A stretch of DNA of 64,000 bases from the NCBI RefSeq assembly GCF_009796805.1, contig NZ_CP047029.1:2530001-2594000 (forward strand). The letters run 5' to 3'. This DNA is from Algibacter sp. L1A34 (GTDB taxonomy: Bacteria > Bacteroidota > Bacteroidia > Flavobacteriales > Flavobacteriaceae). Positions 44,878 to 52,422 of the stretch are shown piece after piece. The position numbers were made by a program, and so were the translations under genes. Each line of letters starts with the position of its first letter. Positions within the stretch are counted from its first letter, which is position 1. A model generated the notes under the pieces. It was not told where the DNA came from and ran no database searches. It was given only the letters and a program-made list of their open reading frames with translations.

Positions 44878-45363
44878 ATGATAAGAAAAGCAACCCTTGA
44901 CGATGTCAACTCGCTACTTGAAATTTACAATTATTATGTAATAAACACCACGGTTACTTTTGATGAAGTGCCTGTGTCTTTAAGTGCTTTTACCGAAAAG
45001 TTAGAACTTATTTTAAAAGATTATCCGTGTATTGTTTTTGAAGAAAATAATGAGATTTCAGGGTTTGCTTATGGTAGTAAATTTAGGCCAAAACCGGCAT
45101 ATAATTTCACTGTAGAATCTACGGTTTATGTAAAAAATGGAGCACATGGGAAGCAAATAGGTTCTCGTTTATATAAAGAGTTAATAGCGTTGCTAAAGCA
45201 ACGTGATTTTAAATCGGTTTTGGGCGTTTTAACCATTCCTAATCCTGCCAGTGTTAAACTACATGAAAAGTTTGGTTTTACTCAAGTCGCACATTTAAAA
45301 GAAGTAGGGTTTAAGTTTGATACTTGGCTGGATGTTGGTATTTTTCAATTGAAAATTAATTAA
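44878..45363 (+). CDS. GNAT N-acetyltransferase, phosphinothricin-acetyltransferase-like
   Basis: 161 aa. MIRKATLDDVNSLLEIYNYYV, VTFDEVPVS, GFAYGSKFRPKPAYNFTVESTVYV and HGKQIGSRLYKELI (acetyl-CoA pyrophosphate loop) match the PAT/MnaT-like branch of GNATs, which acetylate amino-acid analogues such as methionine sulfone or phosphinothricin. Starts two bases after the YfiT-like stop, so the two are probably co-transcribed. Its last four bases overlap the convergent gene at 45360. Confidence 0.88.
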   Translation: MIRKATLDDVNSLLEIYNYYVINTTVTFDEVPVSLSAFTEKLELILKDYPCIVFEENNEISGFAYGSKFRPKPAYNFTVESTVYVKNGAHGKQIGSRLYKELIALLKQRDFKSVLGVLTIPNPASVKLHEKFGFTQVAHLKEVGFKFDTWLDVGIFQLKIN

Positions 45364-45920
45364 GCCTTTTTCCATTTAATACCGCAACCAATACTAGGTT
45401 TTTGTATCGTATCATTTTCAGCATGATCAATTAGGCAGTTTAACGCATGGCGCAAATCTTTACCAGTAACAGGAATGCTATTTCCAGGTCGAGAATCGTC
45501 AAGTTGTCCTCTGTAAGTTAATTCTAAATTAGAATCAAACACATAAAAATCGGGAGTGCAAGCGGCATCATAAGCCTTTGCTATAGATTGACTTTCATCA
45601 TATAAATATGGAAACGGGTAACCTTCATTTTTGGCATGAATCTTCATCTTTTCAGGGCTGTCTTGTGGGTAATTAACAACATCGTTACTCGAAATAGCAA
45701 TACATTTAATTCCTTTCTTTAAATAATGATTTGCTAAGCCAACCAATTCTTCGTTTACATGAATTACAAACGGACAATGATTACAGATAAACATAATAAC
45801 AGTACCTGTGTCTCCTTTTAAATTATTGAGATTTAAAGTGGTTCCAGAAACGGTGTCTAATAGGGCGAAATTAGGTGCTTTTGTACCTAAAGGAAGCATG
45901 TTGGAAGGTGTTCGAGCCAT
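45360..45920 (-). CDS. Thioredoxin-fold redoxin
   Basis: 186 aa from the ATG at 45920; the frame opens further back to 45980 but that part overlaps the next divergent gene and lacks family character. Peroxiredoxin/AhpC-TSA-like start LPLGTKAPNFALLDTVSG, then active-site C-N-H-C in MFICNHCPFV, and the cis-Pro motif CTPDFYVFD. Cytoplasmic (no signal). Redox partner unknown. Convergent with the GNAT gene, with a 4-base overlap. Confidence 0.88.
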   Translation of the reverse strand: MARTPSNMLPLGTKAPNFALLDTVSGTTLNLNNLKGDTGTVIMFICNHCPFVIHVNEELVGLANHYLKKGIKCIAISSNDVVNYPQDSPEKMKIHAKNEGYPFPYLYDESQSIAKAYDAACTPDFYVFDSNLELTYRGQLDDSRPGNSIPVTGKDLRHALNCLIDHAENDTIQKPSIGCGIKWKKA

Positions 45921-45967
45921 GATTAAAAGTTTTATGCTAAGTTCGGGATTATTTGTATTTTTAAAAA

Positions 45968-46303
45968 ATGAACGAAGCAATAACTTTCGAAGATTTTTCT
46001 AAAGTCGATTTACGAGTGGGTACTATCATTGAAGTGAGTGATTTTCCTGAAGCGAGAAATCCTGCTTATCAACTTATTATAGATTTTGGCGATTTGGGGA
46101 TTAAAAAAACATCGGCACAAATTACAATACTTTATAAAAAAGAAGATTTATTGCAAAAACAAATTGTAGCTGTTGTTAATTTTCCGAAGAAACAAATCGC
46201 GAAGTTTATGAGTGAATGTTTAGTTATAGGTGCTGTAGAAGGCAAAGATGTTATGTTATTAAACCCAGAAAACAAAGTGAAAAATGGAACATCCGTTTCA
46301 TAG
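45968..46303 (+). CDS. CsaA-like tRNA-binding domain protein
   Basis: 111 aa, one tRNA-binding OB-fold: FSKVDLRVGTIIEVSDFPEARNPAY, TSAQITILY, QIVAVVNFPKKQIAKFMSECLVIGA and VMLLNPENKVKNGTSV. Homologues (CsaA, and the YgjH family) bind tRNA or act as chaperones in protein export. Divergent from the redoxin gene with 47 bases between the starts, so promoters overlap. Confidence 0.93.
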   Translation: MNEAITFEDFSKVDLRVGTIIEVSDFPEARNPAYQLIIDFGDLGIKKTSAQITILYKKEDLLQKQIVAVVNFPKKQIAKFMSECLVIGAVEGKDVMLLNPENKVKNGTSVS

Positions 46304-46455
46304 TATATTTAAGAGTTCTCTACTTTCACTATAATTTGTTTCATTTTCCCTTTTAGTATTAGTGCAAACGGTTTCAGAATTTTGTTTAATTAAACAAATC
46401 CAAGGTTGTTTTAAATCGTGTTGAGCTAATTTTTATTTACCGGCTATAAAGGCAT

Positions 46456-46491
46456 AAAAAAATCCGTTACATTTTTATTGTAACGGATTTT
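46456..46491. terminator. Bidirectional terminator
   Basis: AATCCGTTACA (from 46461) and TGTAACGGATT flank a T-rich loop, with A-run before and TTTT after. It separates the CsaA-like gene (plus) and the PUR-family gene (minus). Confidence 0.85.
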
Positions 46492-46513
46492 GAGTATGTT
46501 TTTTTGAAATCAA

Positions 46514-46912
46514 TTAAATATCGTCAAAGCTAATATCAGTAAAGCTTTCTGGTGTTTTTAATTCGGCTTCGGTAACTCGAGAACCATCATCTGTATCTGC
46601 ACTGTCATATTCCTTTTTAAAATCCTTTTGATGACGTTCGCTAATTACTTCATCACCTTTTTCATTTATGATATAGTCAGTCATTTCACCTAAAATATCT
46701 TTGAATTCGGCAAAATCTTCTTTATAAATATAAATTTTATGTTTTTTGTAATGAAATGAACCATCATCATTTGTGAATTTTTTACTTTCAGTAATTGTTA
46801 AATAATAATCTTCAGCTTTTGTTGCTCTTACATCAAAAAAGTAAGTGCGTCTTCCTGCTCTCAATACCTTTGAAAAAATCTCCTCTTTCTCCATCATACC
46901 ATTATTGTTCAT
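46514..46912 (-). CDS. PUR-family nucleic-acid-binding protein (DUF3276)
   Basis: 132 aa. Residues about 8-85 form one PUR domain: EEIFSKVLRAGRRTYFFDVRAT, DYYLTITESKK, KHKIYIYKEDFAEF. The C-terminal 40 residues are acidic and probably disordered. Homologous to the Borrelia DNA/RNA-binding regulator BpuR and conserved across Bacteroidota. Function here is not known beyond nucleic-acid binding. The start is one of several in-frame ATGs (46912, 46897, 46894). Confidence 0.9.
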   Translation of the reverse strand: MNNNGMMEKEEIFSKVLRAGRRTYFFDVRATKAEDYYLTITESKKFTNDDGSFHYKKHKIYIYKEDFAEFKDILGEMTDYIINEKGDEVISERHQKDFKKEYDSADTDDGSRVTEAELKTPESFTDISFDDI

Positions 46913-47050
46913 AATTATATAGAAATTTGTTTTTAATTCTAGTGTTTCAAAAATCTAAAAAAAACTAAAGCAAACCAACATTTTAAGGAGTTTCTTTTAA
47001 AAAAGTGAAATTTAGTTATTTAAAGTAAAGAAAATAAAATGCTAAGTGTT

Positions 47051-48808
47051 TTATTTTGAAGATGTTTCGCTCAGTTGTTTTAAATATAAATGTTTGTAAT
47101 ACCCATCGATTTCAATAAGTGTATTGTGTGTGCCTTGCTGTACAATTTTCCCATCTTCCAAAACAATTATTTTATCCGCATTTTTAGCCGAGGAAACGCG
47201 GTGACTCACAATAATAGTTGTTTTACCTTCCGTAATTTTCTTTAGATTTTTAAGTATTTTTTCTTCTGTTTCTGTATCAACAGCCGATAAGCAATCGTCG
47301 AAAAGTAATATTTTTGGTAATTTTATAATAGCTCTTGCTATGGAAACTCGTTGTTTTTGTCCTCCCGAGAGCGTGATACCACGTTCACCTAAAACGGTAT
47401 CGTATCCATGAGTGAATTTCATGATGTTTTTATGAACTTGCGCATTTTTTGCCGCCTCAATCACTTCTTCTTCCGTAGCGTCTTCCTTCCCGAACTTAAT
47501 ATTGTTTCTTAAGTTATCAGAAAATAGAAAAGCTTCCTGTGGAACATAACCAATACTGTCACGCAAATTGGATAAATTAACTTGATCTATTTCTTGTTTA
47601 TTGATCATAATGGATCCTTTATCGATATCGTAAAGACGACCAATTAAATCTAAAATAGTAGATTTTCCCGATCCGGTTTTTCCGATAATAGCAAGGGTTT
47701 CTCCTTCGGTTACCTTAAAACTAACATCATTTAAAGCTTGAATGTTGGTATCATCATAAGTAAAAGAAACGTTTTTAAATTCGATATCTCCAGTAATTTT
47801 GGTTTCAGCTTCAGTTTTATTTTTAATTTCAGGCTCAATTTTTAAAAACTCATTAATTCGTTTTTGCGAAGCTTCGGCTTGTTGTACAATCGATGTTACC
47901 CAGCCTACAGTAGCTACGGGCCAAGTAAGCAGGTTGACATAAATAATAAATTCGGCAATGGTACCAATACTTTCAATTTCACCGTTAATGTATTGCATGC
48001 CACCAATGTAAATTACAATTAGGTTACTTACTCCAATTAGTAAAACCATCATTGGGAAAAACCAAGCTTGCACTCGAGCTAAATCTATTTGTTTCTCTTT
48101 ACTTTCTGCGGCAAGTGTAGAGAAGTTTGCCGAAGTTTGCGGTTCAATACCATAGGCTTTTATTACTGAAATTCCACTAAAAGATTCTTGTGTAAAAGTA
48201 GAAAGTTTCGATAAATACTCTTGTACAATAGTACTTCTTCTATGTATTTCTTTACTTAATTTGTAAATTATTATAGATAGTATTGGTAGCGGTAATATGG
48301 TATATAGCGCCAATGATGTAGATTCTTCGAACATATATATTAACGCAATTACAAAAAGCGTTACTGTATTAATACTATACATTATGGCTGGGCCAGCATA
48401 CATACGAACGCGACCAACATCTTCACTAATACGGTTCATTAAATCCCCCGTTCTATTTTTTTTATAAAAATTTAAAGAGAGCTTTTGGTATTGCTCATAA
48501 ATTTCATTTTTTAAATCAAATTCAATATATCTCGATACGTTTATAATATATTGACGCATAAAAAAAGTAAGGATACCACCAATGATAGCGGCACCTATAA
48601 TATAAAGAATAGCTTCTAGAAGTTCTGCTTTAAAAACATCGATAGGCATGTCTTCATTGAAATATTTTTCTATTACAATAAATATTTTTTTTACATATCG
48701 AGGCGTAAACAACAAAAACATTCGGGCAATTATGGTTATAAATATCCCGATTAGAAGGTTGGTTTTGTATTTTAGAAAGTACTTATTTAAGTGTTGTAAT
48801 TCTTTCAT
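47051..48808 (-). CDS. ABC exporter, half-transporter (MsbA-like) with Asp at the catalytic Glu position
   Basis: 585 aa: six transmembrane helices (about 15-310) followed by an ATPase domain (about 340-580). Walker A GKTGSGKST (376-384), Q-loop YVPQEAFLF, signature LSGGQ (480-484), Walker B ILLFDD (500-505), H536 switch. The residue after Walker B Asp504 is Asp505, where a catalytic Glu is usual. This DDCLSAVD pattern is known from degenerate sites of heterodimeric exporters, but no partner lies nearby. Substrate unknown (lipid or drug). Confidence 0.92.
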   Translation of the reverse strand: MKELQHLNKYFLKYKTNLLIGIFITIIARMFLLFTPRYVKKIFIVIEKYFNEDMPIDVFKAELLEAILYIIGAAIIGGILTFFMRQYIINVSRYIEFDLKNEIYEQYQKLSLNFYKKNRTGDLMNRISEDVGRVRMYAGPAIMYSINTVTLFVIALIYMFEESTSLALYTILPLPILSIIIYKLSKEIHRRSTIVQEYLSKLSTFTQESFSGISVIKAYGIEPQTSANFSTLAAESKEKQIDLARVQAWFFPMMVLLIGVSNLIVIYIGGMQYINGEIESIGTIAEFIIYVNLLTWPVATVGWVTSIVQQAEASQKRINEFLKIEPEIKNKTEAETKITGDIEFKNVSFTYDDTNIQALNDVSFKVTEGETLAIIGKTGSGKSTILDLIGRLYDIDKGSIMINKQEIDQVNLSNLRDSIGYVPQEAFLFSDNLRNNIKFGKEDATEEEVIEAAKNAQVHKNIMKFTHGYDTVLGERGITLSGGQKQRVSIARAIIKLPKILLFDDCLSAVDTETEEKILKNLKKITEGKTTIIVSHRVSSAKNADKIIVLEDGKIVQQGTHNTLIEIDGYYKHLYLKQLSETSSK

Positions 48809-48830
48809 TTATTTTAAAGGAAATAAGTCA

Positions 48831-48838
48831 CAAATATA
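48831..48838 (-). promoter_or_regulatory. ABC exporter -7 box
   Basis: TATATTTG on the minus strand, 22 bases before the exporter ATG. Confidence 0.55.
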
Positions 48839-48951
48839 GGGTATTCAATATAAATAATATATTGATATAGTTATAAGCAATTGTTAAATATAGCTTAAAG
48901 TATTTAGTAATAATAAAGTGTTTAAATGCCGTTTTTATTTAAATATAGTGT

Positions 48952-48959
48952 TATTTTTG
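48952..48959 (+). promoter_or_regulatory. nusB -7 box
   Basis: TATTTTTG matches TAnnTTTG, 46 bases before the nusB ATG at 49006. Confidence 0.55.
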
Positions 48960-49005
48960 CCGCACAAAAGCAATAAAATTTTCAACCTATAATAAGTTCT
49001 TTGTA

Positions 49006-49953
49006 ATGATGTTAAATAGAAGACATATTCGTGTAAAAGTAATGCAAACCATGTATGCCTTTAAAGGTAGTGAAAGTGATGATTTTAGTAAAGATCAAAA
49101 ATTTCTACTTTTTAGTATAGATAATATGTATAACTTATACTTATTACTTATTTCGTTGATGATGGAGGTTCAGAAAAGAGCCGAAAGCAATTTGCTAAAA
49201 AAACAGAACAAGCACCTTGCTACTAAAGAGGATATAGATCCAAACCGTAAGTTTGTAAACAATGAGGTTTTTAAAGTTTTATTTAATAATTTGGACTTAA
49301 AAGACAAATTAGAACTTTATAACGTTAAGGATTGGGAATTGGATAGTGAGTATGTAGATGTTATTTTTAAAGCTATCACATCTAGTGATTTGTATAAAAA
49401 TTATATGCAAACTGATACGTCTAGCTTCAAAGAAGATAAGGAGTTTTTAGTAGATGTTTTTAAAGAAATTATAGCTCCAAACGACAAGCTTTACGAGTAT
49501 TTAGAAGATAAAAATTTAACATGGTTGGATGATTTACCTACTGTAAATACTACCATTTTAAAAATACTTAGAAAGGTAAAACAAACATCTTCGGAAAACC
49601 ATTTTACACCTAGATTATATAAAGACGCAGAGGATAAGCAGTTTGCTATAGATTTGTTTAGAAAGACGTTGTTAAATAGGACAGCCATAAACAAAGAGAT
49701 TGAACTGAAAACTCAAAACTGGGATACGGATCGTATTGCCAATGTGGATTTTGTGTTGTTACAAATGGCTATCTGTGAGGTGAAAAATTTCCCTTCTATT
49801 CCAGCAAAAGTGACTATTAATGAGTATTTAGAAATTGCTAAAGAATATTCTACACCAAAAAGTAGCGTTTTTATTAACGGTATATTAGATAAGTTGGTGA
49901 AAGAATATACCGAAGCAGGTACTTTAAACAAAATAGGAAGAGGTTTAATGTAA
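49006..49953 (+). CDS. nusB: Transcription antitermination factor NusB, long form
   Basis: 315 aa, twice the usual NusB length (about 140). The N-terminus has the NusB first helix MLNRRHIRVKVMQTMYAFKGSES; then about 150 residues not seen in E. coli NusB; the C-terminal half has the canonical TKSS-like region as RIANVDFVLLQMAICEVKNFPSIPAKVTINEYLEIAKEYSTPKSSVFINGILDKL. The insertion is characteristic of Bacteroidota. Acts with NusE in rRNA antitermination. Next to DUF1573 and yajC, a common Bacteroidota neighbourhood. Confidence 0.92.
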   Translation: MMLNRRHIRVKVMQTMYAFKGSESDDFSKDQKFLLFSIDNMYNLYLLLISLMMEVQKRAESNLLKKQNKHLATKEDIDPNRKFVNNEVFKVLFNNLDLKDKLELYNVKDWELDSEYVDVIFKAITSSDLYKNYMQTDTSSFKEDKEFLVDVFKEIIAPNDKLYEYLEDKNLTWLDDLPTVNTTILKILRKVKQTSSENHFTPRLYKDAEDKQFAIDLFRKTLLNRTAINKEIELKTQNWDTDRIANVDFVLLQMAICEVKNFPSIPAKVTINEYLEIAKEYSTPKSSVFINGILDKLVKEYTEAGTLNKIGRGLM

Positions 49954-50006
49954 CGTTATTTTATGTTAAGAGTATAACAAAAATTTCAATTCGATTAAAT
50001 AATTGT

Positions 50007-50014
50007 TATTTTTG
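50007..50014 (+). promoter_or_regulatory. -7 box of the DUF1573 gene
   Basis: TATTTTTG fits TAnnTTTG, 26 bases before the ATG at 50041. Confidence 0.55.
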
Positions 50015-50040
50015 TAACTTCAATTAAAAATATATTTAAA

Positions 50041-50493
50041 ATGAAAAAGGTAATATTAGGATTAAGTGCATTATGCTTATTAGCATTAACATCTTGTAAA
50101 GAAGAAAATGCAGCTAAAAAAATTGAAGAAGCAAATGTTACTGCTGCGGCGGTAAGAGATGCTAGTGCTTCTAACTTTCCAGTGATAGAGTTTGCTGAAA
50201 CAACTCATGATTTTGGAGAAATAGAAGCTAAAAAATCTGTTGAAACTGTTTTTAAATATACTAATACAGGTAAAGCACCTTTAGTGATTACTAATATTGG
50301 AACATCTTGTGGGTGTACAGTACCTCAAAACTGGTCTAGAGAACCGTTAGCTGTTGGAGAAACAGGTGAGTTTACAGTAAAATATAACGGTAGCGGAAAA
50401 GGGAAAATTTCTAAAAGTTTAACACTTACTGCAAATACCGAAAAAGGAAAAGAAGTTGTTAAAATTACGGCATTTGTAAAAACAGACGCTTAA
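50041..50493 (+). CDS. DUF1573 lipoprotein
   Basis: 150 aa. Signal peptide with lipobox LTSC (acylated C19), then one DUF1573 immunoglobulin-like domain (about 50-150): ETTHDFGEIEAKKSVETVFKYTN, LVITNIGTSCGCTVPQ with the conserved CGC, FTVKYNGSGKGKISKSLTL. Envelope protein of unknown function, frequent in Bacteroidota. 34 bases before yajC. Confidence 0.9.
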   Translation: MKKVILGLSALCLLALTSCKEENAAKKIEEANVTAAAVRDASASNFPVIEFAETTHDFGEIEAKKSVETVFKYTNTGKAPLVITNIGTSCGCTVPQNWSREPLAVGETGEFTVKYNGSGKGKISKSLTLTANTEKGKEVVKITAFVKTDA

Positions 50494-50527
50494 TAACTAA
50501 ACCAGAAATTAAATAATAAAAATTATA

Positions 50528-50827
50528 ATGGGAGAAGGTGGAATTGGTAGTTTATTACCATTTGTATTAATGTTTGTAGTTGTGTACTTCTTTATGATAG
50601 CACCACAAATGAAACGTGCAAAAAAAGAAAAGAAATTTGCAGCCGAATTAAAACGTGGTGATAAAATAATAACCAAAAGTGGTTTACATGGCAAAATTTT
50701 AGAGATTAATGATAAAGATGCTAGTTGTGTTATCGAGACGATGTCTGGAAAATTAAAATATGAGCGTTCTGCAATTTCTTCGGAAATGAGTACCAAACTT
50801 AATGCGCCTGCTGTAGTTAAAAAATAA
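50528..50827 (+). CDS. yajC: Preprotein translocase accessory subunit YajC
   Basis: 99 aa. One N-terminal transmembrane helix (LLPFVLMFVVVYFFMI) followed by PQMKRAKKEKKFAAELKRGDKIITKSGLHGKI, the YajC signature. Binds SecDF and the Sec translocon. Ends 27 bases before a strong terminator. Confidence 0.95.
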   Translation: MGEGGIGSLLPFVLMFVVVYFFMIAPQMKRAKKEKKFAAELKRGDKIITKSGLHGKILEINDKDASCVIETMSGKLKYERSAISSEMSTKLNAPAVVKK

Positions 50828-50854
50828 GTAGTAGATTTTATAGTGTGCTATGTT

Positions 50855-50886
50855 AAAAAAGAACCCTTTTGGGTTCTTTTTTTTTT
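50855..50886 (+). terminator. Terminator after yajC
   Basis: AAAAAAGAACCC, loop TTTT, GGGTTC and ten T. Strong rho-independent terminator for the plus-strand nusB-DUF1573-yajC unit. Confidence 0.93.
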
Positions 50887-50986
50887 ATTACTATGATTTG
50901 AGAAAATATGTTTTTTAGCACATAATGCGATTCTTTTTAAATTAGCGCGAGGTACGTTTATATTAGAGTTAATCACTAGATAGAAG

Positions 50987-52318
50987 CTATCTCATTATTT
51001 TATTAGGAAATACTACTGGGCTTTCAAAACCATCTTTCCCAACAGAAGCAATTCCGAAGAAATAGTTGTCAATAACAATTCCATCTAACATGAATTCTGA
51101 GACATCACCAACATAGCGACTGTTGTCCCAAGTAGGAGAAGTGGTATCTCTCCAATATATTTTATAACCGATGGCTCCTTCAACTTTATCCCATTTAAAT
51201 TTAACCGATGGTTCTACAATACCACCAATTGCAACCGTTTTTGGAGCAGGAGGTGCCCAAGCTAAACTGGCCATGTTTATGGCATTTACAGTGGTTAGTT
51301 TTTTTGCATAATCAAAATTGACGTGTTCAATAATATCTCCATATTTAATACCGTTTTCTTCACGAATATCTTGGTGTTGTTGTGTGTAGTTTTCGTGCGC
51401 TTCCATTATTCGTATTCCAGCAAAACCTAAATCGTTAAATGGTCTGTGGTGTCCGCCACGACCAAAGCGATCTAATCTATAAACCATCATCGGATTCATT
51501 TCTGGCATGTATGTTTTTACTGTTTTATGCACGTAACGGGCTAATTGACGAGAAATTCCATCGACTTCTCCTCCATAAAAACGTCTTGATTTACGTTCTT
51601 TTTCTGTTTCATTAGTAGGAACAGGCTCAGAGAAAATTCTAAAAGTTCTATTATCGATAACACCATCAACACCTTTTATGTTTCCAATCATGTCGTTATT
51701 AAATATTCCAATGATATCCCATTCTTTTTCTTTAACATATTTTGCTAAGCCACCACCGCCAAATAGGCCTTGTTCTTCACCAGATAAACCAACATAAACA
51801 ATGCTATTTTCAAATTGATACTTAGATAATACTCTTGCAGTTTCAATAGTTCCGGCCATGCCAGAAGCATTATCGTTTGCTCCAGGAGCATCTTTTGTGA
51901 ATTCCATAGTATCACTACCACGAGAGTCGATATCTCCGCTCATAATGATATAGCGGTTTGGGTATTTAGTCCCTTTCTGAATAGCGACGACGTTAACAAC
52001 CCAAGCATCGTGTGGAACACGGCGATTACCTTCTTTGGTCACAAAATCTTTTTGATAAAATACGTTTAAACAGGTTTTACAATCTTTTGAGATCGTTTCG
52101 AATTCCGATTTTATCCAGCGTCTAGCTGCTCCAATTCCTCTTATATTTGAAATGGTATCACTAAACGTATTCCTAGTGCCGAAATCGACTAATTTTTGGA
52201 TATCATTTTCTATACGTTCTGCGGAAACAGCATCTATAATATCATATATTTTTTGGTTTGTTTGAGCAGATGTACCTAGAATATATAGCAGAAGTACAGG
52301 AAGTAGTAATATTTTCAT
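50987..52318 (-). CDS. Secreted M28-family zinc peptidase with C-terminal fibronectin-like domain
   Basis: 443 aa. Signal peptide (about 1-18, cut after GTSA). Peptidase domain about 85-350: GANDNASGMAGTIE (bridging Asp), SGEEQGLFGGGGL (catalytic Glu pair), FNNDMIGN (Asp ligand), MEAHENYTQQHQD (late His). The usual first-metal His (GHxDS) is Asp here (SGDIDSRG). A C-terminal fibronectin-III-like module (about 365-440: GYKIYWRDTTSPTWDN) follows. Probably an extracytoplasmic aminopeptidase. Confidence 0.88.
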   Translation of the reverse strand: MKILLLPVLLLYILGTSAQTNQKIYDIIDAVSAERIENDIQKLVDFGTRNTFSDTISNIRGIGAARRWIKSEFETISKDCKTCLNVFYQKDFVTKEGNRRVPHDAWVVNVVAIQKGTKYPNRYIIMSGDIDSRGSDTMEFTKDAPGANDNASGMAGTIETARVLSKYQFENSIVYVGLSGEEQGLFGGGGLAKYVKEKEWDIIGIFNNDMIGNIKGVDGVIDNRTFRIFSEPVPTNETEKERKSRRFYGGEVDGISRQLARYVHKTVKTYMPEMNPMMVYRLDRFGRGGHHRPFNDLGFAGIRIMEAHENYTQQHQDIREENGIKYGDIIEHVNFDYAKKLTTVNAINMASLAWAPPAPKTVAIGGIVEPSVKFKWDKVEGAIGYKIYWRDTTSPTWDNSRYVGDVSEFMLDGIVIDNYFFGIASVGKDGFESPVVFPNKIMR

Positions 52319-52355
52319 TTAATTTTATTTTCATCTAATTTAATAAAAATAAAAA

Positions 52356-52383
52356 GACGCTTCAAAAATTAATTCGAAGCGTC
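52356..52383 (-). terminator. Terminator of the beta-oxidation operon
   Basis: GACGCTTC (52356-52363) pairs with GAAGCGTC (52376-52383). Read on the minus strand the stem is followed by a T-rich tail, 40 bases after the fadE stop. Confidence 0.82.
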
Positions 52384-52422
52384 GTTTATATTTGAGTTAG
52401 TCACACAAATTCTTTTAATCCC

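Noticed and set aside
45921-45980. Extended start of the redoxin gene
   Set aside because: Would overlap the divergent CsaA-like gene; the fold begins soon after the ATG at 45920.
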